Assembly: GCA_964397855.1 (NCBI GenBank)
Contig: CAYNKQ010000015.1
Coordinates: 1-29,147, forward strand
Direction of reading: 5' to 3'
Length of the DNA: 29,147 bases
Origin: UBA7683 sp964397855
Lineage (GTDB): Bacteria > Patescibacteriota > Saccharimonadia > Saccharimonadales > UBA7683
Shown: one piece after another, positions 14,828 through 21,425 of the stretch
Numbering within the stretch: the stretch's first letter is position 1
Layout: every line of letters starts with the position of its first letter
The notes under the pieces: generated by a model
Seen by the model: the letters and a program-made list of their open reading frames with translations, nothing else
What the model was told of the DNA's origin: nothing
The model's database searches: none
Made by a program: the position numbers and the translations under genes

Positions 14828-15871
14828 CTACTCAGCGGCGGCAACTGCGGCGGCTTCTTTAACTTTCTTGACAATTTCTTCCATAACTTTTGGATTTTCT
14901 TTCAAGTACTTTTTAGAAGCTTCGCGACCTTGACCAATTTTTGCATCATTGTAGTCAAACCACGCACCTGCCTTGCCAACAATACCGTACTGCACACCAA
15001 GGTCCACGGCGTCCCCAGTAGCAGAAATACCTTCGTTATACATAATGTCGAATTCGGCTACTTTAAACGGCGGAGCTATTTTGTTCTTAACTATCTTTAT
15101 CTTAGTGCGGTTACCAATAATATTTTCGCCATCTTTGATTTGACCAATACGACGAATATCAAGCCTCACTGATGCATAAAACTTTAGGGCGTTTCCACCA
15201 GTAGTAGTTTCTGGATTACCGAACATAACGCCAATCTTCATACGAATCTGATTGATGAAGATAACTGTACACTGGCTCTTATTAATAATTCCGGTAAGCT
15301 TTCTGAGCGCCTGACTCATGAGTCGTGCCTGTAGGCCCATATGGCTATCACCCATGTCGCCTTCGATTTCCGCTTGCGGCACCAACGCTGCAACCGAATC
15401 TACCACAACCACGTCTACCGCGTTTGAACGAACCAGTGTCTCACAAATTTCGAGTGCCTGTTCGCCATTATCTGGTTGTGATATGAATAGATTTTCAGTG
15501 TCAACACCAAGCTTCTTGGCATATTGCGGGTCCAGTGCATGCTCGGCATCAATAAACGCAGCCGTGCCACCTTGCTTTTGAATTTCAGCAATCGCGTGAA
15601 GTGTTAGTGTTGTTTTGCCCGAACTTTCTGGCCCGTAAATTTCAATGATTCGACCTTTTGGAAATCCACCCCCTAAAGCTAAGTCGATAGAAAGTGCACC
15701 AGAGCTAAATAGGTCCACATCGCTCTTGTGTGAATCCCCCAATTTCATAATTGCTCCATCACCAAACTGCTTGGTTATTTGTTCCATTGCAAGGCCAAGG
15801 GCCTTTTCTTTGCCAGTAGCATTGTCTTCTTTCGGCTGAACGGTCTTTGCTGCTTTGCTAGTCTTGGCCAT
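14828..15871 (-). CDS. recA: RecA recombinase
   Basis: A 347-residue recombinase that forms filaments on single-stranded DNA and performs strand exchange. Walker A is GPESSGKTT (about 80-88). VVVVDSVAALVPQAEIEGDMGD carries Walker B and loop 1. FINQIRMKIGVMFGNPETTTGGNALKFYASVRLDIRR carries loop 2 and the following core strand. The start at MAKTSK (15871) is preferred over a GTG ten codons earlier, which has no ribosome site; a GAGG lies 11 nt before the ATG. Divergent from the prepilin gene at 15970; recX follows. Confidence 0.98.
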   Translation of the reverse strand: MAKTSKAAKTVQPKEDNATGKEKALGLAMEQITKQFGDGAIMKLGDSHKSDVDLFSSGALSIDLALGGGFPKGRIIEIYGPESSGKTTLTLHAIAEIQKQGGTAAFIDAEHALDPQYAKKLGVDTENLFISQPDNGEQALEICETLVRSNAVDVVVVDSVAALVPQAEIEGDMGDSHMGLQARLMSQALRKLTGIINKSQCTVIFINQIRMKIGVMFGNPETTTGGNALKFYASVRLDIRRIGQIKDGENIIGNRTKIKIVKNKIAPPFKVAEFDIMYNEGISATGDAVDLGVQYGIVGKAGAWFDYNDAKIGQGREASKKYLKENPKVMEEIVKKVKEAAAVAAAE

Positions 15872-15915
15872 ATAGTTTGTTCCCTCACTTTCATTATCCA
15901 CCCTGACTATCTTCT

Positions 15916-15921
15916 ATTATA
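15916..15921 (-). promoter_or_regulatory. Candidate recA -10 box
   Basis: A perfect TATAAT on the minus strand, predicting a leader of about 38 nt containing the GAGG ribosome site. The -35 is weak and no LexA-type SOS box was recognised. Confidence 0.45.
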
Positions 15922-15950
15922 TTGGACTTGGCCGAAAATAACGAAGATTT

Positions 15951-15959
15951 TGTTACAAT
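15951..15959 (+). promoter_or_regulatory. Extended -10 upstream of the second pilin
   Basis: TGT-TACAAT on the plus strand, 10 nt before the ATG at 15970. It predicts a leader of about 4 nt. It overlaps an alternative ATG at 15958, which argues for the later start. Confidence 0.45.
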
Positions 15960-15969
15960 GGTTGGAGAT

Positions 15970-16371
15970 ATGAAGAAACTACACAGTCAAACTAGCGGAT
16001 TTACAACAATTGAACTCTTGGTTTTTGTACTAATACTTGGAATCATTGGCGTTGTAGCGCTTACAAACCTCAGAACTGTGCGCGCGCAAAGCAGAGACAG
16101 GACAAGTAAAACCGACATCAATGCAACCTATTATCAACTTGAATCATTCAGAGAAAAGAACGGTTACTACCCGGAGAAGATAGATACCACCACGTTCAAA
16201 GGAATAGATCCAGAAAATCTCAAAGATCGATTTGGACTTACCGTCAATGAAGAAAAGGGCAACTACACCTACAAACCAGCTGGCTGCACAGAAACCAAAT
16301 GCACAAGCTTCAGACTCATAGCACAACTTGAAAAAGAAGCCCCATTCATAAAAGAAAGCTTGAATAAATAA
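15970..16371 (+). CDS. Second PilA-like prepilin
   Basis: A 133-residue prepilin: leader MKKLHSQTSG, then FTTIELLVFVLILGIIGVVALTNLRTVRAQSRD with Glu at +5. The C-terminal half has YTYKPAGCTETKCTSFRLIAQLEKE, matching the disulfide region of PilA (FTYTCATGGCDAGFTLTA) in layout, so it is a PilA paralogue rather than a minor pilin of the other class. It stands alone, outside the pilus block and divergent from recA. It may form an alternative pilus or join the DNA-uptake pilus. The ATG at 15958 is a less likely start. Confidence 0.88.
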   Translation: MKKLHSQTSGFTTIELLVFVLILGIIGVVALTNLRTVRAQSRDRTSKTDINATYYQLESFREKNGYYPEKIDTTTFKGIDPENLKDRFGLTVNEEKGNYTYKPAGCTETKCTSFRLIAQLEKEAPFIKESLNK

Positions 16372-16375
16372 CACT

Positions 16376-16395
16376 CCTCACGAAACGAGGCAACT
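16376..16395 (+). other. 20-nt post-stop element, copy 1
   Basis: CCTCACGAAACGAGGCAACT begins 4 nt after the prepilin stop codon. It contains the stem CCTC/GAGG. It matches the element at 20701-20720 at 15 of 20 positions, with identical spacing from the stop. Function unknown. Confidence 0.4.
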
Positions 16396-16472
16396 AGCCC
16401 GATCCGCCCAGGACCCGAAACATCGGAGATTGGATCGTCACAGGGAATAACAGAGCGGAGAAACCACGCTAT
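16396..16472. other. Structured convergent intergenic region
   Basis: Between the second pilin and the PH-domain gene. It holds CGATCC...GGATCG enclosing CCGA-AACA-TCGG, and a further AGCG/CGCT stem near 16453-16469. There is no poly-T tail. It may end transcription from both sides, or encode a small structured RNA. Confidence 0.3.
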
Positions 16473-17231
16473 TTAATTACCGTATTCGGCAATAGACCCT
16501 TCATGCATCTGGATAGTGCGCCGAGCAAAGTCATACGGCCGAGCAACCTGCCTCAGTACATAGTTGTTCTGCTCACCAGCCGTCTCAATCGTGATGCGAC
16601 CCATCTTAAAAATACGATCGAGCAGATTCGTCTGAGAAACATTTACATCTTCAACTTCGCCAATATTAAGCTGTGAAATCTGGCGACTAATCAGGCTGTT
16701 GTACTGAATGAAGACCACTTTCTGGTTTGTGAGAATCAGGCGACTCTTGCGGTAAATATGAGCTGAAAGCAATGCAATGCCTACAATCAATGCAATCAAC
16801 ACCATTGAGACTAAGCCCCCAATCGCAGAAGCGCTCGCAGTACTCACCCCAATAGAATCAAGAAAACCGCTATCAGTCACCAAGAATCCGTAGCTGAAAA
16901 TAACGAGCAGCGCCGATAAAACTGCTGAGAGGAAGATAAACGCCACGCCAACTGGGTGACGCGTAGCTTGGTATACTATTACCTCGCTAGGGTCGTGTTC
17001 AAACAAGTGTAGGAATTCTTCTGAAACTCCGGCAAGATTTTGACTTTCACCAACCTCACCTTCTTCGCCGTAATTTGGTGTTTGAAAACCGGGCCGCAAA
17101 GGCTCGCCCGAATCACCTACTTCTTGACCTTTAATCTGATTAGATTTAGGCACTTGGTAGTGCTCTACGCCTGTTTGAGAATCAACTGCTACTGAACCGA
17201 GTATCTTCTTGCCTGAATTCTTTTGTTCCAT
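16473..17231 (-). CDS. Membrane protein with bacterial PH domain
   Basis: A 252-residue protein: a polar, acidic cytoplasmic N-terminus (about 1-90), two membrane helices (VGVAFIFLSAVLSALLVIFSYGFLV and AIGGLVSMVLIALIVGIALLSA), then a bPH2-type domain with SRLILTNQKVVFIQYNSLISRQISQLNIGEVEDVNVSQTNLLDRIFKMGRITIETAG, the standard signature of that family. Its biochemical role is unknown. The ATG at 17231 is preferred over an earlier in-frame start at 17255; it has AGAGAG upstream and an extended -10 ten nt away. Confidence 0.85.
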   Translation of the reverse strand: MEQKNSGKKILGSVAVDSQTGVEHYQVPKSNQIKGQEVGDSGEPLRPGFQTPNYGEEGEVGESQNLAGVSEEFLHLFEHDPSEVIVYQATRHPVGVAFIFLSAVLSALLVIFSYGFLVTDSGFLDSIGVSTASASAIGGLVSMVLIALIVGIALLSAHIYRKSRLILTNQKVVFIQYNSLISRQISQLNIGEVEDVNVSQTNLLDRIFKMGRITIETAGEQNNYVLRQVARPYDFARRTIQMHEGSIAEYGN

Positions 17232-17241
17232 AATGCTCTCT

Positions 17242-17250
17242 AGTATAGCA
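17242..17250 (-). promoter_or_regulatory. Extended -10 upstream of the PH-domain gene
   Basis: TGC-TATACT on the minus strand, 10 nt before the ATG. A weak -35 (TTGAGA, 17263-17268) lies 15 bp upstream. The predicted leader is about 4 nt. Confidence 0.5.
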
Positions 17251-17358
17251 AGCAACTGATCATCTCAAAACAAAACTATGCCGCAATATACAGACAACTA
17301 GATCCCGAGCATGCATTGCACCCATCATCACTGTTGTCCTGAATTCGTGGCTCAGGGC

Positions 17359-18384
17359 CTAAGAGTCTGCTTTTGTAGTTTTTGGCTTCTTACCAATATG
17401 CGCATAGGCCTTGTGCGTGACCTTGCGCCCCCGTGGTGTGCGCTCAAGAAACCCAATCTGCAAGAGATAAGGTTCAAAAAAATCTTCAATGGTAGAACGT
17501 TCATCACCCGTTATAGCGGCTAGTGTTTCAACGCCAACTGGCCCCCCGCCATGATTTTCTATAATCGTTTTAATCAATCTTCTGTCCGCTGGATCCAGGC
17601 CAGCATGATCAATCTCTAAAAGTTCAAGCGCACTGTCAGCAATTACCGTATCGACAATGCCGTCTCCGTTAATATCAGCGTAATCTCTAGTTCGCTTCAA
17701 AAGCCTATTGGCAATTCGAGGAGTTAAGCGTGAACGAGAGGCAATCTTCTGTGCGGCTTCTGGATCAATCTTAACATTAAGAATTTCTGCAGAGCGGTGA
17801 ATAATTTTTTCAATCTCTTCAGGGTTATAAAACTCAAGTCGATGCATAATACCAAATCGATCACGTAGTGGAGCTGCAAGATCGCCCATTCGAGTAGTGG
17901 CACCAATAATCGTAAACTTCGGCAAATCAAGTCGTAAAGATTTAGCAGTCGGCCCCTTACCCAGCATAATATCTAACTTGAAGTCTTCCATTGCAGAATA
18001 CAGCACCTCCTCAATACTCGTACTAAGACGGTGAATCTCATCTACAAATAAAATATCGCCATCTTGTAAACTTGTTAGCAAACTTGCAAGATCAGCTGCT
18101 CTTGAAATCGCCGGACCAGAAGTAATTCTAATTTGCGCACCCATTTCGTTAGCAATCACACTTGCCATAGTAGTTTTACCTAGTCCTGGAGGGCCGTAAA
18201 GAAGTACGTGGTCAACTGGCTCACCACGCTTTTTTGCTGCATCAATTGCCAGCTTTAGATTTTTTTTCAGCCGCTCTTGCCCAATATAATTGGCAAAGTC
18301 CTTCGGGCGTAGTGTGTTTTCAAGCTTTTCTTCAACCTGATCCGTGTCATCAACAGTAGTATTTACAATTCGTTCTATTGCCAT
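17359..18384 (-). CDS. ruvB: RuvB, Holliday junction branch-migration motor
   Basis: A 341-residue AAA+ helicase that works with RuvA. Present are the N-terminal LRPKDFANYIGQERLKKNL, Walker A GPPGLGKT (64-71), Walker B LFVDEIHRL (about 112-120), sensor 1 IIGATTR, DRFGIMHRLEFY, and the winged-helix end with GGGPVGVETLAAITGDERSTIEDFFEPYLLQIGFLERTPRGR. Full length. It starts 2 nt after the S51 peptidase-like gene, so ruvA, that gene and ruvB form one operon. Confidence 0.98.
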   Translation of the reverse strand: MAIERIVNTTVDDTDQVEEKLENTLRPKDFANYIGQERLKKNLKLAIDAAKKRGEPVDHVLLYGPPGLGKTTMASVIANEMGAQIRITSGPAISRAADLASLLTSLQDGDILFVDEIHRLSTSIEEVLYSAMEDFKLDIMLGKGPTAKSLRLDLPKFTIIGATTRMGDLAAPLRDRFGIMHRLEFYNPEEIEKIIHRSAEILNVKIDPEAAQKIASRSRLTPRIANRLLKRTRDYADINGDGIVDTVIADSALELLEIDHAGLDPADRRLIKTIIENHGGGPVGVETLAAITGDERSTIEDFFEPYLLQIGFLERTPRGRKVTHKAYAHIGKKPKTTKADS

Positions 18385-18386
18385 AT

Positions 18387-18998
18387 TTATTTATTATCCT
18401 CGTCAACTTCAAATACAACAAACTCGCCCTCTCTTAAGGCATGGACTGGCAATGATGTATCTCCGTATGCTTTAAGCTCTGTAAGTCCTTTTTGCCAGTC
18501 AACTGGACCACGTGGGTCATCGTAGCCAAAACGAGACTCAAAATGCGCCAGAAACTTGATAGGAAGAATACCCAGACCATTCATGCACGTGCGCCAGTCA
18601 CACGGCCAGAAACTCTGAGCTAGCATATCCGAGCTAGCCGAATTCGTTGCCACAACTTTGTTCCTGAATAATATGTGCAGATCATACCGCCTCATCCAGT
18701 ACTGTAACAGATGGTCATCCCCTCCCGTGAGATAGATAACATCCGCCTCCTGGCATTGATCCACAAATTCTCCTGGTGTTGCCATTATATAGCGGGGACT
18801 TCTAGAGTCCGAAACATCTTCACTGATTGATTCACAGCGACCTTTGAATGGTACATCCCAATCTTCGCGAGGCTCAGCAAAACTACAGATTAAAAATACA
18901 GGTGAATCACTTAAATCTTTGACAAGCTCTCGATGGAACTCTCTCTTGAGCTGTGCGTTGTTGCTAATCCCTCCCGAATTTAGGACATATTTTGTCAT
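18387..18998 (-). CDS. Peptidase S51 (dipeptidase E)-like protein
   Basis: A 203-residue soluble protein with a class I amidotransferase-like fold as in peptidase E and cyanophycinase. YLTGGDDHLLQYW (89-101) matches the S51 glycine loop, and VVATNSASSDMLAQSFW (115-131) places the likely nucleophile, Ser120, in the elbow (usually GxSAGA). AHFESRFGYDD (151-161) may supply His152. S51 enzymes cut after Asp in dipeptides. The Gly positions of the elbow are replaced, so activity is not assured. It is locked between ruvA (3-nt gap) and ruvB (2-nt gap), which is unusual. Confidence 0.72.
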   Translation of the reverse strand: MTKYVLNSGGISNNAQLKREFHRELVKDLSDSPVFLICSFAEPREDWDVPFKGRCESISEDVSDSRSPRYIMATPGEFVDQCQEADVIYLTGGDDHLLQYWMRRYDLHILFRNKVVATNSASSDMLAQSFWPCDWRTCMNGLGILPIKFLAHFESRFGYDDPRGPVDWQKGLTELKAYGDTSLPVHALREGEFVVFEVDEDNK

Positions 18999-19001
18999 AG
19001 T

Positions 19002-19577
19002 CTACTTACCACCAAGTGCTTTCCTAATCCTATCTTCAACTGAAAGTAGCGGATCAATGTCTGCAAGTGCCGCTGCTGCATCATTCTCCGAGTACCCAAG
19101 CGAAACAAGCGCCTGGAGCGCCTCATCACTTTGATTAATCCCCGCACGATTAATGAGGCTCTCAGCCGCATCACCCACTGGTGAACCCATCTTATCCCGA
19201 AGCTCAACTACTATCTGTTCTGCAGCACGTTTACCCACCCCTTTGGCGGTTTGAAGTAATTTTACGTCGCCCTCGGCTATGGCAACACGCACAGAACTGA
19301 GTGGACCAACGTCGAGCACACTCAACGCCACTTTTGGCCCAACGTTCTTAACACTAAGTAACTGTTCAAAAAGTTGCTTGGTATCTGGAGACACGAATCC
19401 AAATAGACTATGGGCGTCTTCTTTAATGTGTTCGTGAATATAGAGCTTGGCTTCTTCTTGAAGCTGAATGAGGCCAAAGTCAGAAAGTGTGACCAACACC
19501 CCATATCCCACACCACCACATTCAATAACGATTCCGTTACTTTTGTCTGTTATCTTCCCTCTTAGTGTTGCGATCAT
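19002..19577 (-). CDS. ruvA: RuvA, Holliday junction recognition protein
   Basis: A 191-residue protein with three domains: an OB fold (MIATLRGKITDKSNGIVIECGGVGYGVLVTL), two helix-hairpin-helix motifs (LLSVKNVGPKVALSVL and LLQTAKGVGKRAAEQIVVEL), and the flexible C-terminal RuvB-binding domain (DEALQALVSLGYSENDAAAALADI). Normal length. It is the first gene of its operon and has an extended -10, TGG-TATACT, 6 nt before the ATG. Confidence 0.97.
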   Translation of the reverse strand: MIATLRGKITDKSNGIVIECGGVGYGVLVTLSDFGLIQLQEEAKLYIHEHIKEDAHSLFGFVSPDTKQLFEQLLSVKNVGPKVALSVLDVGPLSSVRVAIAEGDVKLLQTAKGVGKRAAEQIVVELRDKMGSPVGDAAESLINRAGINQSDEALQALVSLGYSENDAAAALADIDPLLSVEDRIRKALGGK

Positions 19578-19583
19578 GCTTCA

Positions 19584-19592
19584 AGTATACCA
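19584..19592 (-). promoter_or_regulatory. Extended -10 with leaderless start for ruvA
   Basis: TGG-TATACT, then 6 nt (TGAAGC), then the ruvA ATG. The predicted transcription start coincides with the ATG. Confidence 0.5.
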
Positions 19593-19645
19593 CTGCATGA
19601 TTTAGACTCATCCGGAGGCTCAGGAGTACAACAGCGGCGTTCATA

Positions 19646-19789
19646 CTAGCCCGCCATCATGAGAGCAACTGAGGCAGCAATCTCTTGGATCACTTTTCTA
19701 CGGTGTTGACGTTCTTTGCTCTTTACAAAAGTTTGAAGGTACTTTTGAAATTCTTTAGTATTTGGTGTATTTTTTAGATGTTCTGGCAT
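19646..19789 (-). CDS. Small 47-residue protein
   Basis: An ORF starting MPEHLKNTPNTKEFQKYLQT, followed by a basic helix with KSKERQHRRK and ending ASVALMMAG. It has a good ribosome site (AAGGA 7 nt before the ATG) and a near-consensus promoter with a 17-bp spacer, a combination unlikely by chance. It looks like a short basic helical protein with a weakly hydrophobic end. It resembles no family that I recognise. It lies upstream of ruvA and divergent from the nuclease gene. Confidence 0.62.
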   Translation of the reverse strand: MPEHLKNTPNTKEFQKYLQTFVKSKERQHRRKVIQEIAASVALMMAG

Positions 19790-19838
19790 CGATTTTTCCT
19801 TTTTTGTATGTAATTTGTGTTTTGTTGATTACCCTTTC

Positions 19839-19867
19839 ATAATAGCAGAAAAGCTTATGCTTGTCAA
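19839..19867 (-). promoter_or_regulatory. Near-consensus promoter of the 47-residue ORF
   Basis: TTGACA (19862-19867), a 17-bp spacer and TATTAT (19839-19844) on the minus strand. It is the best sigma-70-type promoter seen in the window, giving a leader of about 42 nt with AAGGA before the ATG. Confidence 0.7.
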
Positions 19868-19943
19868 TACTTTTTACATTAAGTCAAACATATTTAACAT
19901 GCTGTTAATATTCTGCTTATGGTGTGGTACTCTGGAAGTAGTC

Positions 19944-20696
19944 ATGGACTTACAAAAAGACCCTTTAAAGCGTACCGGCAAAGGAAGAAGGCTTGGTTCA
20001 GCTTGTCTGCTGATTTTAGCAATACTTGCTGGCCTCTACATACAAAACCAAGACACCCACAAGATAGACCAACCACCCTCAAATTCTGATTCTGCACCAA
20101 CCGTTGAAGCTACCAACGAAGATTTTACTCAGTACAAGACGGCGCTTGAAGCACTTGAGGCGATTTCAGCAAAAGGTAGGGCACCTAAAACGGGATACAC
20201 CAGAGCTCAGTTTGGTAATGGATGGGGAAAGTCAGGAGCCTGCGATACAAGAAACAGAATACTAGCCCGAGATTTAACTCAGGTTACGTACGAACTTAAT
20301 AGTTGCGTTGTACTGAGTGGCACACTGAACGATCCCTATACCGGTAAAGTTATACCGTTTAACCGAGGTTCTGGTTCGAGTAGCGCCGTACAAATTGATC
20401 ACGTTGTAGCACTTTCAGATGCATGGCAAAAAGGCGCGCAGCAACTAACGCCTGCTCTACGTACAAAGTTTGCAAACGACGGGCTGAACTTGTTGGCGGT
20501 AGATGGCCCAGCAAATCAGAACAAAAGTGACGGAGATGCCGCCACATGGCTGCCTTCGAACAAAGCTATGAGGTGTAGCTATGTGGCCCGACAGGTGGCT
20601 GTAAAACTTAAGTATTCTCTCTGGATGACCAGTGCCGAAAAATCCGCTATCGAAAACGTATTAAAAAATTGCCCCGAGCAACCCCTGAGTAACTAA
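19944..20696 (+). CDS. Membrane-anchored HNH/DUF1524 nuclease
   Basis: A 250-residue protein with a basic N-terminus, a membrane helix (about 16-33, RLGSACLLILAILAGLYI), a polar linker, and a nuclease domain like the secreted HNH proteins of actinobacteria. The motif QIDHVVALSDAW (151-162, Asp152-His153) and DGLNLLAVDGPANQNKSDGDAATWLP (179-204, with Asn191/Asn193/Lys194) form the metal site. Four Cys (100, 121, 211, 243) suit an extracellular disulfide-bonded domain. It probably degrades or nicks DNA at the cell surface for uptake or nucleotide scavenging. The ATG at 19944 has GGAAG upstream; earlier in-frame starts do not. Confidence 0.85.
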   Translation: MDLQKDPLKRTGKGRRLGSACLLILAILAGLYIQNQDTHKIDQPPSNSDSAPTVEATNEDFTQYKTALEALEAISAKGRAPKTGYTRAQFGNGWGKSGACDTRNRILARDLTQVTYELNSCVVLSGTLNDPYTGKVIPFNRGSGSSSAVQIDHVVALSDAWQKGAQQLTPALRTKFANDGLNLLAVDGPANQNKSDGDAATWLPSNKAMRCSYVARQVAVKLKYSLWMTSAEKSAIENVLKNCPEQPLSN

Positions 20697-20869
20697 TAAT
20701 CCTTGCGCAGCGAGACAACTTCCCCACCCATTCAGCCAAACCCAAATACTAGAGACTACTTCTGTCTGGCTAACAGACTGGGTGGGTCTAGTTCAGAATG
20801 GCACCTCTCTGCTGAAATTACGACGTGCAGGCGAGGCAGGGGTGTTGCAACCGCCTGGGAAAGCTTGTA
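20697..20869. other. Structured convergent intergenic region
   Basis: 173 nt between the converging nuclease and ruvC genes. No ORF is visible. It holds several paired segments: the 20701-20720 element, CCCACCCA (near 20724) with TGGGTGGG (near 20779), AGCC with GGCT inside that pair, TTCAG/CTGAA near 20791-20815, and CAGGCG/CGCCTG near 20827-20858. No poly-T tail is present. It may be a bidirectional termination region or a small RNA. Confidence 0.35.
20701..20720 (+). other. 20-nt post-stop element, copy 2
   Basis: CCTTGCGCAGCGAGACAACT begins 4 nt after the nuclease stop codon and can form the stem CTTGC/GCGAG. It matches the element at 16376-16395 at 15 of 20 positions, with the same distance from the stop codon. 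Confidence 0.4.
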
Positions 20870-21331
20870 CTAAGCCTGGTACGTTAAGGCTGCGGCAAGA
20901 GCATCGGCGCAGTCATCCGGCTGGGGCACTTCTTTCAAATTTAAGACTACCCTAACCATTTCTTGTACCTGTTTTTTATCCGCCTTACCATAGCCTGTGA
21001 TGGACTGCTTTATTTGAAGTGGCGTGAATTCAACAAGTCGCAACCCCATTTGTTCACCAAGCAAAAGTACAACACCTCTTGCCTGTGAAACCGTCATGGC
21101 TGTAGTGACGTTACGTGCAAAAAAAAGCTGCTCCACTACCATCACCTGTGGCCTGTGTTCTTCTATAAGTTCTTTGAGCTCACTGTAAATTGTAGCAAGT
21201 CTTTCTTGTGTTGGTTGGTGGGCTGGAGTTCGAATAACGCCAGCATCGACCATATTTTTTTTGGCGCCGTTTACATCAATAACCCCGAAGCCAACGATCG
21301 CTGTTCCTGGGTCAATTCCGAGTATTCTCAT
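20870..21331 (-). CDS. ruvC: RuvC, Holliday junction resolvase
   Basis: A 153-residue endonuclease that cuts Holliday junctions. The RNase H-fold acidic residues are visible: Asp7 in MRILGIDPGT, Glu67 in VVEQLFF, and Asp139/Asp140/Asp143 in PQPDDCADALAAALTY. TGYGKADKKQVQEMV is also typical. Slightly shorter than the E. coli protein (173) but complete. It is separated from ruvA by about 1.3 kb carrying the nuclease gene on the other strand. TATACT lies 6 nt before the ATG. Confidence 0.96.
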   Translation of the reverse strand: MRILGIDPGTAIVGFGVIDVNGAKKNMVDAGVIRTPAHQPTQERLATIYSELKELIEEHRPQVMVVEQLFFARNVTTAMTVSQARGVVLLLGEQMGLRLVEFTPLQIKQSITGYGKADKKQVQEMVRVVLNLKEVPQPDDCADALAAALTYQA

Positions 21332-21337
21332 TGCCTT

Positions 21338-21343
21338 AGTATA
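21338..21343 (-). promoter_or_regulatory. -10 box with predicted leaderless start for ruvC
   Basis: TATACT, then 6 nt (AAGGCA), then the ATG. The start would fall on the ATG. AAGG could instead serve as a ribosome site for a longer transcript. Confidence 0.45.
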
Positions 21344-21354
21344 ACTCAGGTTAG

Positions 21355-21383
21355 TAAAACAAAGTCTGCTACTTAAATAGCAG
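21355..21383 (-). terminator. Terminator of the lamin-tail protein gene
   Basis: On the minus strand, CTGCTA, a 6-nt loop and TAGCAG, followed by ACTTTGTTTT. A 6-bp stem with a U-rich tail, 43 nt after the gene's stop codon. Confidence 0.6.
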
Positions 21384-21425
21384 GCTGCGACAGAGTCGTG
21401 ATTTTAAATCAAAGTTACTCAACCA

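Noticed and set aside
15892..15901. GTG start for recA ten codons upstream
   Set aside because: No ribosome site precedes it, and the extra residues are not like RecA N-termini; the ATG at 15871 has GAGG upstream.
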